Shown here one piece after another: positions 52,224-61,638 of a stretch of 64,000 nt of DNA. The notes beneath the pieces are model-generated. The model worked only from the letters and a program-made list of their open reading frames with translations. It searched no databases and was not told the DNA's origin. Source of the stretch: Pseudomonas typographi (GTDB lineage Bacteria > Pseudomonadota > Gammaproteobacteria > Pseudomonadales > Pseudomonadaceae); contig NZ_JAAOCA010000006.1 of the NCBI RefSeq assembly GCF_014694385.1, positions 62,001 through 126,000 of the forward strand. The letters run 5' to 3'. A program made the translations under genes and the position numbers. How positions within the stretch are numbered: position 1 is the first letter of the stretch; every line of letters starts with the position of its first letter.

Positions 52224-52931
52224 ATGCCCGAACCCCTGCCGATTCTGATTACCGGTGCCGCCCAGCGTATCGGGCTGCACTGTGCGTTGCAGTTGCTGGC
52301 CGAGGGGCAACCGGTGATCGCCACCTACCGCACCCCGCGCCCTGGGTTGCAGCCGCTGCGTGAAGCGGGTGCCACGGTGCTGCAAGCGGATTTTTCTAGC
52401 GAGGCGGGTGTTTACACGTTCATCGAAGCGCTCAAGGCCACCACCACGCACCTGCGGGCGATTGTGCATAACGCCTCGGCGTGGTTGCCCGAGCAACCCG
52501 GGCACGAGGCCCGCACCTTGCAGCAAATGCTCGCTGTGCATGTGCAGGCGCCCTACCTGATCAACTTTGCCTGTGAAGCGATGCTGCGCCACGGCGGCCC
52601 AGCGGATATCATTCACCTCAGTGACGACGTTACCCGTAAGGGAAGCGCGCAACACATTGCCTATTGCGCGAGCAAGGCGGCGCTGGAAAACCTCACGTTA
52701 TCGTTTGCCGCGCGCCTGGCGCCGGCAATCCGGGTAAATACCCTGCGGCCGGCGATGATCATGTTCAACGAGCACGATGATGCCGCCTACCGCGAACGAA
52801 CGCTCGCCAAGGCAGCACTGGCGATGGAGCCTGGCGCGCAGGTGGTGTACCAAAGCCTGCGCTACCTGCTCGACACGCCCTATATCACGGGTACCACGTT
52901 GTCCGTCAATGGCGGGCGGCATCTGAAATAA
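52224..52931 (+). CDS. folM: Dihydromonapterin reductase FolM
   Basis: A 235-residue SDR that reduces dihydromonapterin to tetrahydromonapterin, the cofactor of phenylalanine hydroxylase in Pseudomonas. Visible features are [11 protein letters not shown] with the arginine typical of FolM/PTR1-type reductases, VHNASAW in place of [15 protein letters not shown] and [11 protein letters not shown] with Tyr and Lys, and the C-terminal [14 protein letters not shown]. It begins a run folM-folX-DUF1244-hopJ. folX, just downstream, makes the monapterin precursor, which supports the call. folE is not in the window. Confidence 0.92.
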   Translation: MPEPLPILITGAAQRIGLHCALQLLAEGQPVIATYRTPRPGLQPLREAGATVLQADFSSEAGVYTFIEALKATTTHLRAIVHNASAWLPEQPGHEARTLQQMLAVHVQAPYLINFACEAMLRHGGPADIIHLSDDVTRKGSAQHIAYCASKAALENLTLSFAARLAPAIRVNTLRPAMIMFNEHDDAAYRERTLAKAALAMEPGAQVVYQSLRYLLDTPYITGTTLSVNGGRHLK

Positions 52932-52960
52932 CCGCGGCAAGCGACCGAGTGGAGCAACCT

Positions 52961-53353
52961 ATGGCAAAGCTGGACCCAGGCTTGGCGCGCATCCGGGTCA
53001 AGGACCTGCGCCTGCGCACCTATATCGGCATCAACCAGGATGAAATCCTCAACAAGCAGGATGTGTTGATCAACCTGACGATCTGCTATCGCGCCCAAGC
53101 AGCGGTGCGCGACAACGACATCGACCATGCGTTGAACTACCGCACCATCACCAAGGCAGTGATTGCCCACATCGAAGACAACCGCTTCGCCTTGCTCGAG
53201 CGCCTCACCCAGGAAGTACTGGACCTGGTGATGCGCCACGACGCCGTTACCTATGCCGAAGTCGAAGTCGACAAGCCCCACGCGCTGCGTTTCGCCGAAT
53301 CGGTATCGATCACCCTGGCCGCCAGCCGGCCCGCCACCACGAGCCCCTCATGA
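52961..53353 (+). CDS. folX: Dihydroneopterin triphosphate 2'-epimerase FolX
   Basis: A 130-residue FolB-fold protein. It epimerises dihydroneopterin triphosphate to dihydromonapterin triphosphate. Key segments are [38 protein letters not shown] and [14 protein letters not shown] with the conserved Glu, and [15 protein letters not shown]. The ATG at 52961 has GGAG 7 nt upstream; an in-frame upstream ATG adds four residues only. It overlaps the DUF1244 gene by 4 bp. Confidence 0.93.
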   Translation: MAKLDPGLARIRVKDLRLRTYIGINQDEILNKQDVLINLTICYRAQAAVRDNDIDHALNYRTITKAVIAHIEDNRFALLERLTQEVLDLVMRHDAVTYAEVEVDKPHALRFAESVSITLAASRPATTSPS

Positions 53354-53646
53354 ACGACCAACAACGCCTCGAGCTCGAAGCCGCCGCCTTTCGCCGGCTG
53401 GTCGAGCACTTCCAAACCCGCACCGACGTGCAGAACATCGACCTGATGAACCTGGCAGGCTTTTGCCGTAACTGCCTGTCCAAGTGGTACAAGGCCGCAG
53501 CCGACGACCGGGGTATCGAGCTTTCGCTCGATCAAGCGCGGCAAACCGTGTACGGCATGCCTTACGAGCAGTGGAAGGCGCAATACCAGAAAGAAGCCAG
53601 CGCCGAGCAGCAAACCGCGTTCAGCAAAGGGCACCCACATGGCTGA
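53350..53646 (+). CDS. DUF1244 family protein
   Basis: A 98-residue protein with the DUF1244 hallmark [19 protein letters not shown], which carries two conserved Cys, and [13 protein letters not shown]. The family is widespread in proteobacteria as a small helical protein of unknown function. Overlap with folX (ATGA) and with the HopJ-family gene (8 bp) shows that the run is one transcription unit. Confidence 0.9.
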   Translation: MNDQQRLELEAAAFRRLVEHFQTRTDVQNIDLMNLAGFCRNCLSKWYKAAADDRGIELSLDQARQTVYGMPYEQWKAQYQKEASAEQQTAFSKGHPHG

Positions 53647-53980
53647 CCTCACTAGCTTTCGCGCCAGCCTGAACAGCGGCGAAAACCTGTTCGCCGACAC
53701 CCTGGCGTTCATCGCCGAGCGCTACCGCTACACCGCTACCGCCTTCAGCAACGGCCCAGTGAACAATGCCGCCGGGCACAACGAAGGTTCCTGTAAAACC
53801 TTGGCCATGGCCCTGCTCGAAGGCTTGAGCGATGAAGAAGCCCTGTTGGCCTTTGGCGAACACTACCGGTCGGTAAAAGCCACGCCCGAAGGCAGTGACC
53901 ATGGCAACATTCGCGCACTGATCGCTCATGGCCTGGCCGGGGTCAGCTTCCAGGGCCAGGCGCTCACGCGTAAGGGCTAG
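53639..53980 (+). CDS. HopJ-family protein
   Basis: A 113-residue protein of the HopJ type III effector family: LFADTLAFIAERYRYTATAF, NAAGHNEGSCKTLAMALLEG, and EALLAFGEHYRSV. Although named after a Pseudomonas syringae effector, the family is common as a chromosomal housekeeping-like gene in non-pathogens, including beside DUF1244. No secretion system is near. The function is unknown, perhaps metabolic. Confidence 0.88.
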   Translation: MADLTSFRASLNSGENLFADTLAFIAERYRYTATAFSNGPVNNAAGHNEGSCKTLAMALLEGLSDEEALLAFGEHYRSVKATPEGSDHGNIRALIAHGLAGVSFQGQALTRKG

Positions 53981-54187
53981 TACCGTGTCTCGGGCGCGCT
54001 TCCAGCGGCCCCAGTGAAATTGGCCGCTAGCGCGCGTTGCACAGTGGCTCATGGGAAATCACGCTATCGCGCTCGGGGCCGACCGCTAAACGCGCAAAAT
54101 CGCGTAAATAATAAACCCCCGTTGAAAACGAGGGCTTATCAGCAGCCGGAACGCAAACTGGCCGGTGTTAATGGGCAGCCGGCAGGC
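53981..54187. other. 207-bp convergent gap
   Basis: Holds several GC-rich palindromic stretches (CAGCGGCC/GGCCGCTAG-like near 54002-54030) and the trxB terminator. No gene is seen. Confidence 0.4.
54116..54134 (-). terminator. Terminator of trxB
   Basis: On the minus strand CCCTCGTT-TTC-AACGGGGG forms an 8-bp stem with one T-G pair, then TTTATTATTT. It lies about 54 nt after the trxB stop. Confidence 0.75.
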
Positions 54188-55300
<1,113 letters not shown>

Positions 55301-55900
55301 TTACAACGCTTTGGCGTTCTCTGCCAGGTAATCGGCCACACCTTGGCTGGTGGCCTTCATGCCTTTTTGGCCCGGGCGCCAGCCAGCAGGGCACACTTCG
55401 CCGTGCTCTTCGATGAACTGCAGCGCCTCGACCAGGCGGAGCATCTCATCGACTTCACGGCCCAGCGGCAGGTTATTGACCACCTGGTGCTGCACCACGC
55501 CCTGTTGGTCGATCAAGAACGAGGCACGCAACGCCACGCCGTCTTCGTGCTCGATACCATAGGCCCGGGTGATCTCGTGCTTGACGTCGGCCACCATGGG
55601 AAATTCAACCTCACCGATGCCGCCTTTCTCAACCGGCGTAGAGCGCCAGGCATGGTGGGTGAACTGCGAATCGATAGACACCCCCACCACCTCGACACCC
55701 AGTTCACGGAAACGCGCGATGCGGTTGTTGTGGGCGATAATCTCCGACGGGCAGACGAAGGTAAAGTCCAGGGGCCAGAAAAACAGCACCACGTATTTAC
55801 CCTTGAGCGCCGACAGCTTGAAGCTGTCGACGAGCGTGCCATTGCCCAGCACCGCTGGGGCGTCGAAATCGGGGGCTTGCTTGTTGACCAGAATGCTCAT
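55301..55900 (-). CDS. AhpC/Prx1-type 2-Cys peroxiredoxin
   Basis: A 199-residue thiol peroxidase. The peroxidatic Cys50 is in FTFVCPSE and the resolving Cys in GEVCPAGW near residue 170. SIDSQFTHHAW and the C-terminal YLAENAK agree with the typical 2-Cys (Prx1/AhpC) class. It reduces hydrogen peroxide and organic peroxides; trxB, encoded next on the same strand, may supply the electrons through thioredoxin. It is divergent from cysZ. No clear OxyR site was identified. Confidence 0.94.
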   Translation of the reverse strand: MSILVNKQAPDFDAPAVLGNGTLVDSFKLSALKGKYVVLFFWPLDFTFVCPSEIIAHNNRIARFRELGVEVVGVSIDSQFTHHAWRSTPVEKGGIGEVEFPMVADVKHEITRAYGIEHEDGVALRASFLIDQQGVVQHQVVNNLPLGREVDEMLRLVEALQFIEEHGEVCPAGWRPGQKGMKATSQGVADYLAENAKAL

Positions 55901-56101
55901 GTGATTCTCCGGTAGGTGCTAAAGGTTGAGAACTGTATAAGCGCAAAGCTTAGCGAGGTCACAGCGATTAGGGAAATACCCGCAGACAATGCCGCCCATA
56001 GAGCGGGCCAATACCCCCTGGCTGTAACACGATGTAAACGCGCTTCCTGCGCAGCGTCTCAGCGGGTAAGGTCGCGCTTGTCTTTGCCTACGGAGCCTTG
56101 C

Positions 56102-56845
56102 ATGCCCACCCCTTCCGTTCTTAGCGGCCCCGGTTACCTGCGCCAGGGCCTTAGCCTAATCGCCCGCCCCGAACTGCGGGCCTTCGTGATCCTGCCGCTG
56201 GCAATCAACCTCGTGCTGTTCGTGGCCCTGGTGTATGTTGCCGGGCACCAGTTCAACCTGTGGGTCGACCAATTGATGCCCGCGCTGCCCGCCTGGCTGG
56301 GTTTTCTCAGTTGGTTGCTGTGGCCGCTGTTCGTGTTGCTGATGCTGCTGATGGTGTTTTTTACCTTTACCCTGGTGGCGAACGTTATCGCGGCGCCTTT
56401 CAATGGGTTTCTTGCCGAGAAAGTCGAAGTGGTAATCACCGGCCAGGACCATTTCCCTGCCTTCAGTTGGGGCGAATTGCTGGCCATGATCCCGCGCACC
56501 ATGAGCCGCGAGATGCGCAAACTCGGCTACTACCTGCCACGGGCGCTGGCCTTGCTGGTGCTATCGTTCATCCCGGTGGCCAACGTGGTCGCCCCACCGT
56601 TGTGGTTGCTATTCGGCGTTTGGATGATGGCCATCCAATACATCGACTACCCGGCGGACAACCACAAAATGAGCTGGCAAGACATGCTCGCCTGGCTGCG
56701 CCAGAAGCGCTGGCAAAGCTTGAGCTTCGGCGGCATTGTTTACCTGGCCTTGCTGGTGCCGTTGCTCAATATCCTGATCATGCCTGCCGCAGTGGCCGGC
56801 GCGACCCTGTTCTGGGTTCGCGAGCGGCACGCAATAAACACTTAA
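56102..56845 (+). CDS. cysZ: Sulfate transporter CysZ
   Basis: A 247-residue inner-membrane protein of the CysZ/EI24 family: long hydrophobic segments near residues 25-50, 60-100, 135-170 and 200-235, with [20 protein letters not shown] at the N-terminus and [16 protein letters not shown]. CysZ is a high-affinity sulfate channel feeding cysteine synthesis. ACGGAGC precedes the ATG. A longer frame reading from the divergent promoter region is rejected as non-coding. Close to trxB and peroxiredoxin, a link that fits sulfur and thiol metabolism but is only positional. Confidence 0.92.
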   Translation: MPTPSVLSGPGYLRQGLSLIARPELRAFVILPLAINLVLFVALVYVAGHQFNLWVDQLMPALPAWLGFLSWLLWPLFVLLMLLMVFFTFTLVANVIAAPFNGFLAEKVEVVITGQDHFPAFSWGELLAMIPRTMSREMRKLGYYLPRALALLVLSFIPVANVVAPPLWLLFGVWMMAIQYIDYPADNHKMSWQDMLAWLRQKRWQSLSFGGIVYLALLVPLLNILIMPAAVAGATLFWVRERHAINT

Positions 56846-56847
56846 TG

Positions 56848-57012
56848 TGGTGTCTCTGAAGTTCGCCCAGGAATTGACACGTGAATGTTGCTGCCGGTAA
56901 GGCGCCGTGACGCGTCATAGCAGGGCTATGGCGCGGCGCGGCAGCGCAGCTCAGCGGTAACCAGCGGTAAAAGGCGCCGTCAAAGGGGGGCCGCCAACTT
57001 CTGAAGACACCA
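56848..57012 (+). repeat. Dispersed intergenic repeat, copy E (most complete)
   Basis: The ends are GGTGTCTCTGAAGTT and, inverted, AACTTCTGAAGACACC, giving terminal inverted repeats of about 16 bp with two differences. Inside are ATTGACACGTGAATG, TTGCTGCCGGTAAGGCGCC, CATAGCAGGGCTATGGCGCG and GGTAAAAGGCGCCGTCA. It fills the space between cysZ and a small-protein gene. Confidence 0.78.
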
Positions 57013-57097
57013 CACGAGCACTATCTATGGCCCCCCACCGCGCTCAGAGAGGTTCAATCCGGCCTGCGCAATGCTGCGCCCAACCAGAGAACTTCTT

Positions 57098-57442
57098 ATG
57101 AACGATGCTTACGACGCCGCCTTCAACGACATATCGGAAAACATTCGCCCGCTGCTGGTGCAATTGCTCGCCGAGCACACGGAGCTGGCCGGGGTAACGC
57201 CCGAAACGCTGTTCATCAACGGCATCGACCCAGCCAGTGGCACCGTGATCGACTCACAATCGCTACTGCATGCCACCGTGCACCGCATCATCGAGCGTGA
57301 CCCACCGGAATACCATGCAGGCTATCCCCACGCAGGCGTGTTCACCCAGGCCTATACCTTCGACGATGCGTTCCGGGTAGAACCCACGTTCCAGGCAATC
57401 GACTTCTGGTACATCGTCGGCCAAGCCTACGACGCGGCCTGA
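57098..57442 (+). CDS. Small conserved protein, paralogue 1 of a tandem pair
   Basis: A 114-residue soluble protein without a signal or membrane segment. It is a clear paralogue of the next gene: LFINGIDPASGTVIDSQSLL, YPHAGVFTQAYTFDDAF and FWYIVGQAYDA correspond to LFVNGVND, HAEVGVFLRRGSFEAGDR and FFQLVNAV there. I do not recognise the family with certainty; the pattern N-G-(I/V)-…-SQ-L-…-GVF recalls modules near the N-terminus of large Pseudomonas dermonecrotic-toxin-like proteins (DUF6543 type). The start is chosen for AGAGAA upstream. Confidence 0.75.
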   Translation: MNDAYDAAFNDISENIRPLLVQLLAEHTELAGVTPETLFINGIDPASGTVIDSQSLLHATVHRIIERDPPEYHAGYPHAGVFTQAYTFDDAFRVEPTFQAIDFWYIVGQAYDAA

Positions 57443-57468
57443 GCCCTATTCCCCAACGAGGTACGCAT

Positions 57469-57855
57469 ATGGAAATCGACCCAACCCAACGCGATTGGTT
57501 GGACCTCAGCGACATCGCGCAACACCTGCATGGCTGGGAAACACTCAAGCACAAACTGCGCTGGCGCCTGGACGAAGCGCTGGCCGAGGCAGGCATCGGC
57601 TGCCCCACCGATGCGCTATTCGTTAACGGCGTCAACGACGTGAAGCAAGGCTACGTGATTTCTTCGCAGCCATTGGTCGAGTTCGCCGCCGAAGCGGTGC
57701 AGGAGAACCATTCACTGACCTGGCCTAGGCACGCCGAAGTCGGCGTATTCCTTCGCCGGGGCAGTTTTGAGGCGGGTGATCGCATTGACACCCCGGCATT
57801 CAATGTGGGCCACTTCTTTCAATTGGTGAACGCAGTTATCGACCGACTTCATTGA
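57469..57855 (+). CDS. Small conserved protein, paralogue 2 of a tandem pair
   Basis: A 128-residue relative of the preceding gene, 26 nt downstream, probably cotranscribed. It has LFVNGVNDVKQGYVISSQPL, then VQENHSLTWPRHAEVGVFL and VGHFFQLVNAVIDRL. The two agree at spaced aromatic and Gly residues over about 85 positions, so they arose by gene duplication. No catalytic pattern is seen. Its last 7 bp overlap the convergent glutathione peroxidase gene. Confidence 0.75.
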   Translation: MEIDPTQRDWLDLSDIAQHLHGWETLKHKLRWRLDEALAEAGIGCPTDALFVNGVNDVKQGYVISSQPLVEFAAEAVQENHSLTWPRHAEVGVFLRRGSFEAGDRIDTPAFNVGHFFQLVNAVIDRLH

Positions 57856-58334
57856 GCCAATGCGGTTTCGATCGCGGCGACCACCGCCGGATCGTCGGGC
57901 GCTGTGCGCGGTGAAAACCGCGCCAGCACCTGGCCATCCCTCCCAACCAGGAATTTTTCGAAGTTCCAGGTGATATCGCCCGGGAACTCGGCCCCCTCGC
58001 CGGCCAGTAGGCTGTAGAGCGGTGCACGCCCAGGCCCGTTCACGTCTACCTTGGCTGCGAGCGGAAAGCTCACACCGTAGTTGACGCTGCAGAACGATTG
58101 GATATCTTGCGCGCTACCCGGCTCTTGCCCGGCGAACTGGTTGCAAGGCACGCCCAGCACGCTGAAACCCTGGCCATGGTATTTCTGGTAAAGGGTTTCA
58201 AGCGCAGCGTACTGTGGCGTAAGGCCACATTTAGACGCCACATTGACCACCAGCACTACCTGGCCCTTGAAGGTTTCCAAAGGCAAGGGCTTGTCGCCCA
58301 GCGATTGCAGCGTCAGTTCATGAAACGCACCCAT
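57849..58334 (-). CDS. Glutathione peroxidase family protein (Cys type)
   Basis: A 161-residue GPx-fold enzyme: NVASKCGLTPQY with the active Cys36, VLGVPCNQFAGQEPG with Gln, and ITWNFEKFLVG with Trp and Asn. It is a non-selenocysteine form, most of which use thioredoxin rather than glutathione. The ATG has AAGGAG 7 nt upstream; an in-frame ATG five codons before it lacks one. It forms an oxidative-defence group with the nearby trxB and peroxiredoxin genes, though in a separate unit. Confidence 0.94.
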   Translation of the reverse strand: MGAFHELTLQSLGDKPLPLETFKGQVVLVVNVASKCGLTPQYAALETLYQKYHGQGFSVLGVPCNQFAGQEPGSAQDIQSFCSVNYGVSFPLAAKVDVNGPGRAPLYSLLAGEGAEFPGDITWNFEKFLVGRDGQVLARFSPRTAPDDPAVVAAIETALAQ

Positions 58335-58424
58335 GGCAGGCTCCTTCAACGTACAGGCTTAAAAACAATGGGCGCCCCCAACAACGAAAAGGGTGCCCCG
58401 TTCAGCGAAGGGCGGGCCCCACGC

Positions 58425-58910
58425 TCAATGGTGATGGCCGCCTTCACCGTGGATATGGCCGTGTGCGATTTCTTCCTGGGTGGCGTCGCGCACGCTAACG
58501 ACCTTGACTTCGAAGTTTAGGCGTTGGCCGGCCAGCGGGTGGTTGCCGTCTACGGTCACGTCGTCGCCGTCCAGGTCGCGGATGGTCACGATTTGCATTT
58601 GGCCGTCGGGTGCCGATGCATGGAATTGCATGCCCACTTCCAGCTCATCGACCCCTTCGAACATGCTGCGGCTCAGGGTGCTCACCAGTTCCGGTTGAAA
58701 ATCGCCATAGGCGTCTTCCGGTTCGATGGTCACATTCAGTTCATCATCGGCTTGTTTGCCCTCAAGCGCTTTTTCCAGGCCGGGGATAATATTGCCGGCG
58801 CCATGCAGGTACGCCAGCGGTGCACCACCGGCGGAGCTGTCGATGACCTCACCAGCATCGTTGGTCAGGGTATAGTCGATGGAGACAGCCTTGTTGGCGG
58901 CGATCGGCAT
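58425..58910 (-). CDS. slyD: FKBP-type peptidyl-prolyl isomerase SlyD
   Basis: A 161-residue cytoplasmic isomerase and chaperone: VSIDYTLTNDAGEVIDSS, the FKBP core PLAYLHGAGNIIPGLEKALE, the IF (insert-in-flap) chaperone domain about residues 70-130, and a metal-binding C-terminus HGHIHGEGGHHH. SlyD proteins assist folding and nickel supply to hydrogenases. The tail is shorter than in E. coli but still His-rich. It is divergent from the DUF3565 gene with only 13 bp between start codons. Confidence 0.93.
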   Translation of the reverse strand: MPIAANKAVSIDYTLTNDAGEVIDSSAGGAPLAYLHGAGNIIPGLEKALEGKQADDELNVTIEPEDAYGDFQPELVSTLSRSMFEGVDELEVGMQFHASAPDGQMQIVTIRDLDGDDVTVDGNHPLAGQRLNFEVKVVSVRDATQEEIAHGHIHGEGGHHH

Positions 58911-58923
58911 GGGGTAAGACCTT

Positions 58924-59196
58924 TTGCATGAGTATGTGGAAAGCACCAGTGTAAACAAGCCTTCGGGCGATTGCGAACCGCAGCGGCGCACACTGATCAC
59001 CGGTTTCGCCCAGGACGAGCATGGCCATTGGTTCGCGCGGTTGTCGTGCGGGCATACCCAACACCTGCGCCACGATCCGCCTTGGCAACAAAGGGCCTGG
59101 GTAATAGACCCGGAAGAACGCGCGCGGCGCATCGGCCAAGCCTTCACCTGTGGCTGGTGCCGCCGGGGCACGGTGGGCGATACTCTGGCCCCGTGA
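58924..59196 (+). CDS. DUF3565 family protein (putative zinc-binding)
   Basis: A 90-residue protein with DUF3565 features: GFAQDEHGHWFARLSCGHTQHLRHDPPW, then VIDPEERARRIG and CGWC near the end (parts quoted separately in the family). The Cys/His set (CGHxxH, CxxC) suggests a zinc ribbon-like site. The start is uncertain: TTG at 58924 or GTG at 58936, with no ATG available; GGGGTAAG upstream favours the first. It is divergent from slyD and 67 bp from pta. Confidence 0.75.
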   Translation: MHEYVESTSVNKPSGDCEPQRRTLITGFAQDEHGHWFARLSCGHTQHLRHDPPWQQRAWVIDPEERARRIGQAFTCGWCRRGTVGDTLAP

Positions 59197-59263
59197 CGTT
59201 ATCTTACGTGATCGGCCGGCCAACAGGCCGACACGCACCCTGCACCCTTCGAGAGCCTCTCAC

Positions 59264-61360
59264 ATGCAGACCTTTTTCCTCGCGCCAACCGACTTCGGCG
59301 TAGGCCTGACCTCCATCAGCCTGGGCCTGGTACGCGCCCTGCAGCGCACCGGCCTGCAGGTGGGCTTCTTCAAACCAGTGGCCCAGCCACACCCGGGCGA
59401 CACCGGCCCAGAACGGTCCACTGAACTGATCGCACGCACCCACGGCTTGCAGCCCCCCGCGCCGCTGAGCTTGGCGCAAGTCGAACGCATGCTCGGCGAT
59501 GGCCAGCTCGATGAACTGCTCGAAGCCATCGTGACCCTGTACCAGCAGGCCAGCGCCGGCAAGGACGTACTGATCGTCGAAGGCATGGTGCCTACCCGCC
59601 AGGCCAGCTACGCGGCGAGGGTTAACCAACACCTGGCCAAAAGCATGGACGCCGACGTGATCCTTGTCTCTGCCCCGGAGAGCGAAGCCTTGGCCGAACT
59701 TTCGGGCCGGGTAGAACTGCAAGCGCGGCTGTTCGGTGGCCCGCGCGACCCCAAGGTGTTGGGGGTAATCCTCAACAAAGTACGCACCGAACAAAGCCTG
59801 GAGGGCTTCGCCAGCCGGTTGCGTGAACACTCGCCGTTGCTACGCGGCGGCGACTTCCGCCTGCTGGGCTGCGTGCCCTACCAAGAAGACCTTAACGCCC
59901 CCCGTACCCGGGATGTGGCCGAGTTACTCGGCGCACACGTGATCAATGCCGGTGATTATGAACAACGGCGCATGGCCAAGATCATCCTCTGCGCGCGCAC
60001 CGTGGTGAATACCGTGCCGCTGCTCAAACCCGGTGTGCTGGTGGTCACGCCAGGCGACCGCGACGACATCATCCTGGCCGTGAGCCTGGCCACGCTCAAC
60101 GGCGTGCCATTGGCCGGGCTACTATTGACCAGCGATTCGATGCCCGACCCACGCATTCTCGACCTGTGCCACGGCGCGCTGCAGGCTGGTTTGCCGGTAC
60201 TGTCGGTGAGCAGCGGTTCATACGACACCGCCACCCGGCTCAACCAATTGAACCGGGAAATCCCGGTGGATGACCATGAACGCGCCGAAACCATCACCGA
60301 TTTCGTTGCCAGCCACCTCGAAGCCCGTTGGCTTGAGCAACACTGCGGCACCCCACGCGAGCTGCGCTTGTCGCCGGCGGTGTTCCGCTACCAATTGACC
60401 CAACGTGCGCAACAAGCCAACAAACGCATCGTGCTGCCAGAAGGCAACGAGCCGCTGACCATCCAAGCCGCGGCTATTTGCCAGGCCCGGGGCATCGCCC
60501 GCTGCGTGCTGCTGGCCCGGCCCGACGAGGTCCAGGCCGTGGCCCGCGCCCAAGGTATCGAGCTGCCTCCGGGGCTGGAAATCCTAGACCCAGACGCCAT
60601 TCGTGAACGTTATGTGGCGCCGATGGTGCAACTGCGGCGCAGCAAGAACTTGAACGAGCCGATGGCCGAACAGCAACTTGAAGACCCGGTGGTAATCGCT
60701 ACCATGATGTTGGCGCTCGATGAAGTGGACGGTTTGGTGTCGGGGCTGGTGCATTCCACGGCCAATACCATTCGCCCAGCATTGCAGCTGATCAAGACTG
60801 CCCCAGGTTGGAACCTGGTGTCGTCGGTGTTCTTCATGCTGTTTCCCGACCAAGTGCTGGTGTACGGCGACTGCGTGATGAACCCGCACCCCAATGCTGA
60901 GCAGTTGGCGGAAATCGCCCTGCAAAGTGCCGACTCTGCCCAAGCTTTCGGCATCGTCCCGCGGGTGGCGATGCTCAGCCACTCAAGCGGCCAGGCCGCC
61001 ACGGGCGAAGATGTGGAAAAAGTGCGCGAAGCGACGTTGTTGGCCCGCGAAGCCCAGCGCAGCTTGCAAATCGATGGCCCATTGCAATACGACGCCGCCA
61101 GCAATGAGCAGGTGGCCCGCCAACTGGCCCCTGACAGCGAAGTGGCAGGCCGCGCCACGGTGTTCGTGTTCCCGGACCTGAACAGCGGCAACACCACCCA
61201 CAAGGCCGTGCAGCGCAGCGCCGACTGCGTCAGCCTCGGCCCCATGCTGCAGGGCCTGCGCAAGCCGGTGAACGACCTGCCCCGCGGCGCCCAGGTCGAC
61301 GACATCGTTTACACCATTGCCCTCACCGCCATCCAAGCGAGCCGCGTGGTGGAGATATAA
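59264..61360 (+). CDS. pta: Phosphate acetyltransferase
   Basis: A 698-residue enzyme that interconverts acetyl-CoA and acetyl phosphate, usually paired with AckA (not in this window). The layout is that of long Pta: an N-terminal P-loop-like domain (TFFLAPTDFGVGLTSIS, a degenerate DTB-synthetase fold, about 1-220), a DRTGG domain (about 225-340) and the catalytic PTA domain (about 380-698: RIVLPEGNEPLTIQAAAI, LDEVDGLVSGLVHSTANTIR, VFPDLNSGNTTHKAVQR). A longer upstream frame overlaps the DUF3565 gene and is not used. Confidence 0.95.
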   Translation: MQTFFLAPTDFGVGLTSISLGLVRALQRTGLQVGFFKPVAQPHPGDTGPERSTELIARTHGLQPPAPLSLAQVERMLGDGQLDELLEAIVTLYQQASAGKDVLIVEGMVPTRQASYAARVNQHLAKSMDADVILVSAPESEALAELSGRVELQARLFGGPRDPKVLGVILNKVRTEQSLEGFASRLREHSPLLRGGDFRLLGCVPYQEDLNAPRTRDVAELLGAHVINAGDYEQRRMAKIILCARTVVNTVPLLKPGVLVVTPGDRDDIILAVSLATLNGVPLAGLLLTSDSMPDPRILDLCHGALQAGLPVLSVSSGSYDTATRLNQLNREIPVDDHERAETITDFVASHLEARWLEQHCGTPRELRLSPAVFRYQLTQRAQQANKRIVLPEGNEPLTIQAAAICQARGIARCVLLARPDEVQAVARAQGIELPPGLEILDPDAIRERYVAPMVQLRRSKNLNEPMAEQQLEDPVVIATMMLALDEVDGLVSGLVHSTANTIRPALQLIKTAPGWNLVSSVFFMLFPDQVLVYGDCVMNPHPNAEQLAEIALQSADSAQAFGIVPRVAMLSHSSGQAATGEDVEKVREATLLAREAQRSLQIDGPLQYDAASNEQVARQLAPDSEVAGRATVFVFPDLNSGNTTHKAVQRSADCVSLGPMLQGLRKPVNDLPRGAQVDDIVYTIALTAIQASRVVEI

Positions 61361-61424
61361 ACGGCCGTTTCAAACGTTGATACGAGCACCGGCAACTGGG
61401 TTCATATCAACTTCTGGAACACCT

Positions 61425-61533
61425 ACGATGCTCGCACACGCATTGGCCGGTGAATGCTACTGCCGGCCACGGCAACGCAGCCCGGCAGCAAAAGGCACCG
61501 TCAGAATCGTGCAGCCAACTTTGAAATCCCACA
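61425..61533 (+). repeat. Dispersed intergenic repeat, copy F (internal deletion)
   Basis: CTCGCACACGCATTGGCCGGTGAATG leads to ACTGCCGGCCACGGCAACG, then directly to CAGCCCGGCAGCAAAAGGCACCGTCA and GTGCAGCCAACTTTGAAAT. The central CATAGCAGGGCTATGGCG block is missing. Its 3' end parallels that of copy E. Confidence 0.72.
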
Positions 61534-61551
61534 CTAGCAATATTGCTAGTT
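61534..61551. other. Perfect 18-bp palindrome
   Basis: ACTAGCAAT joined to ATTGCTAGT, with no spacer, in the 278-bp gap upstream of the two-domain lipoprotein gene and directly at the edge of repeat copy F. It could be an operator or the repeat's insertion target. No factor is recognised. Confidence 0.6.
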
Positions 61552-61638
61552 ACCGGCACACCCTCCCCCCTGCAGAATGGCGTGGTATCGGTTCACGGGC
61601 TCGTTGGGCCATGGAATATTTAGCCAAGGGGAAGCAGC

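Noticed and set aside
61361..61400. Cra-like site CGTTTCAAACGTT after pta
   Set aside because: Only part of TTAAACGTTTCA is matched and the site follows a gene end rather than a start.
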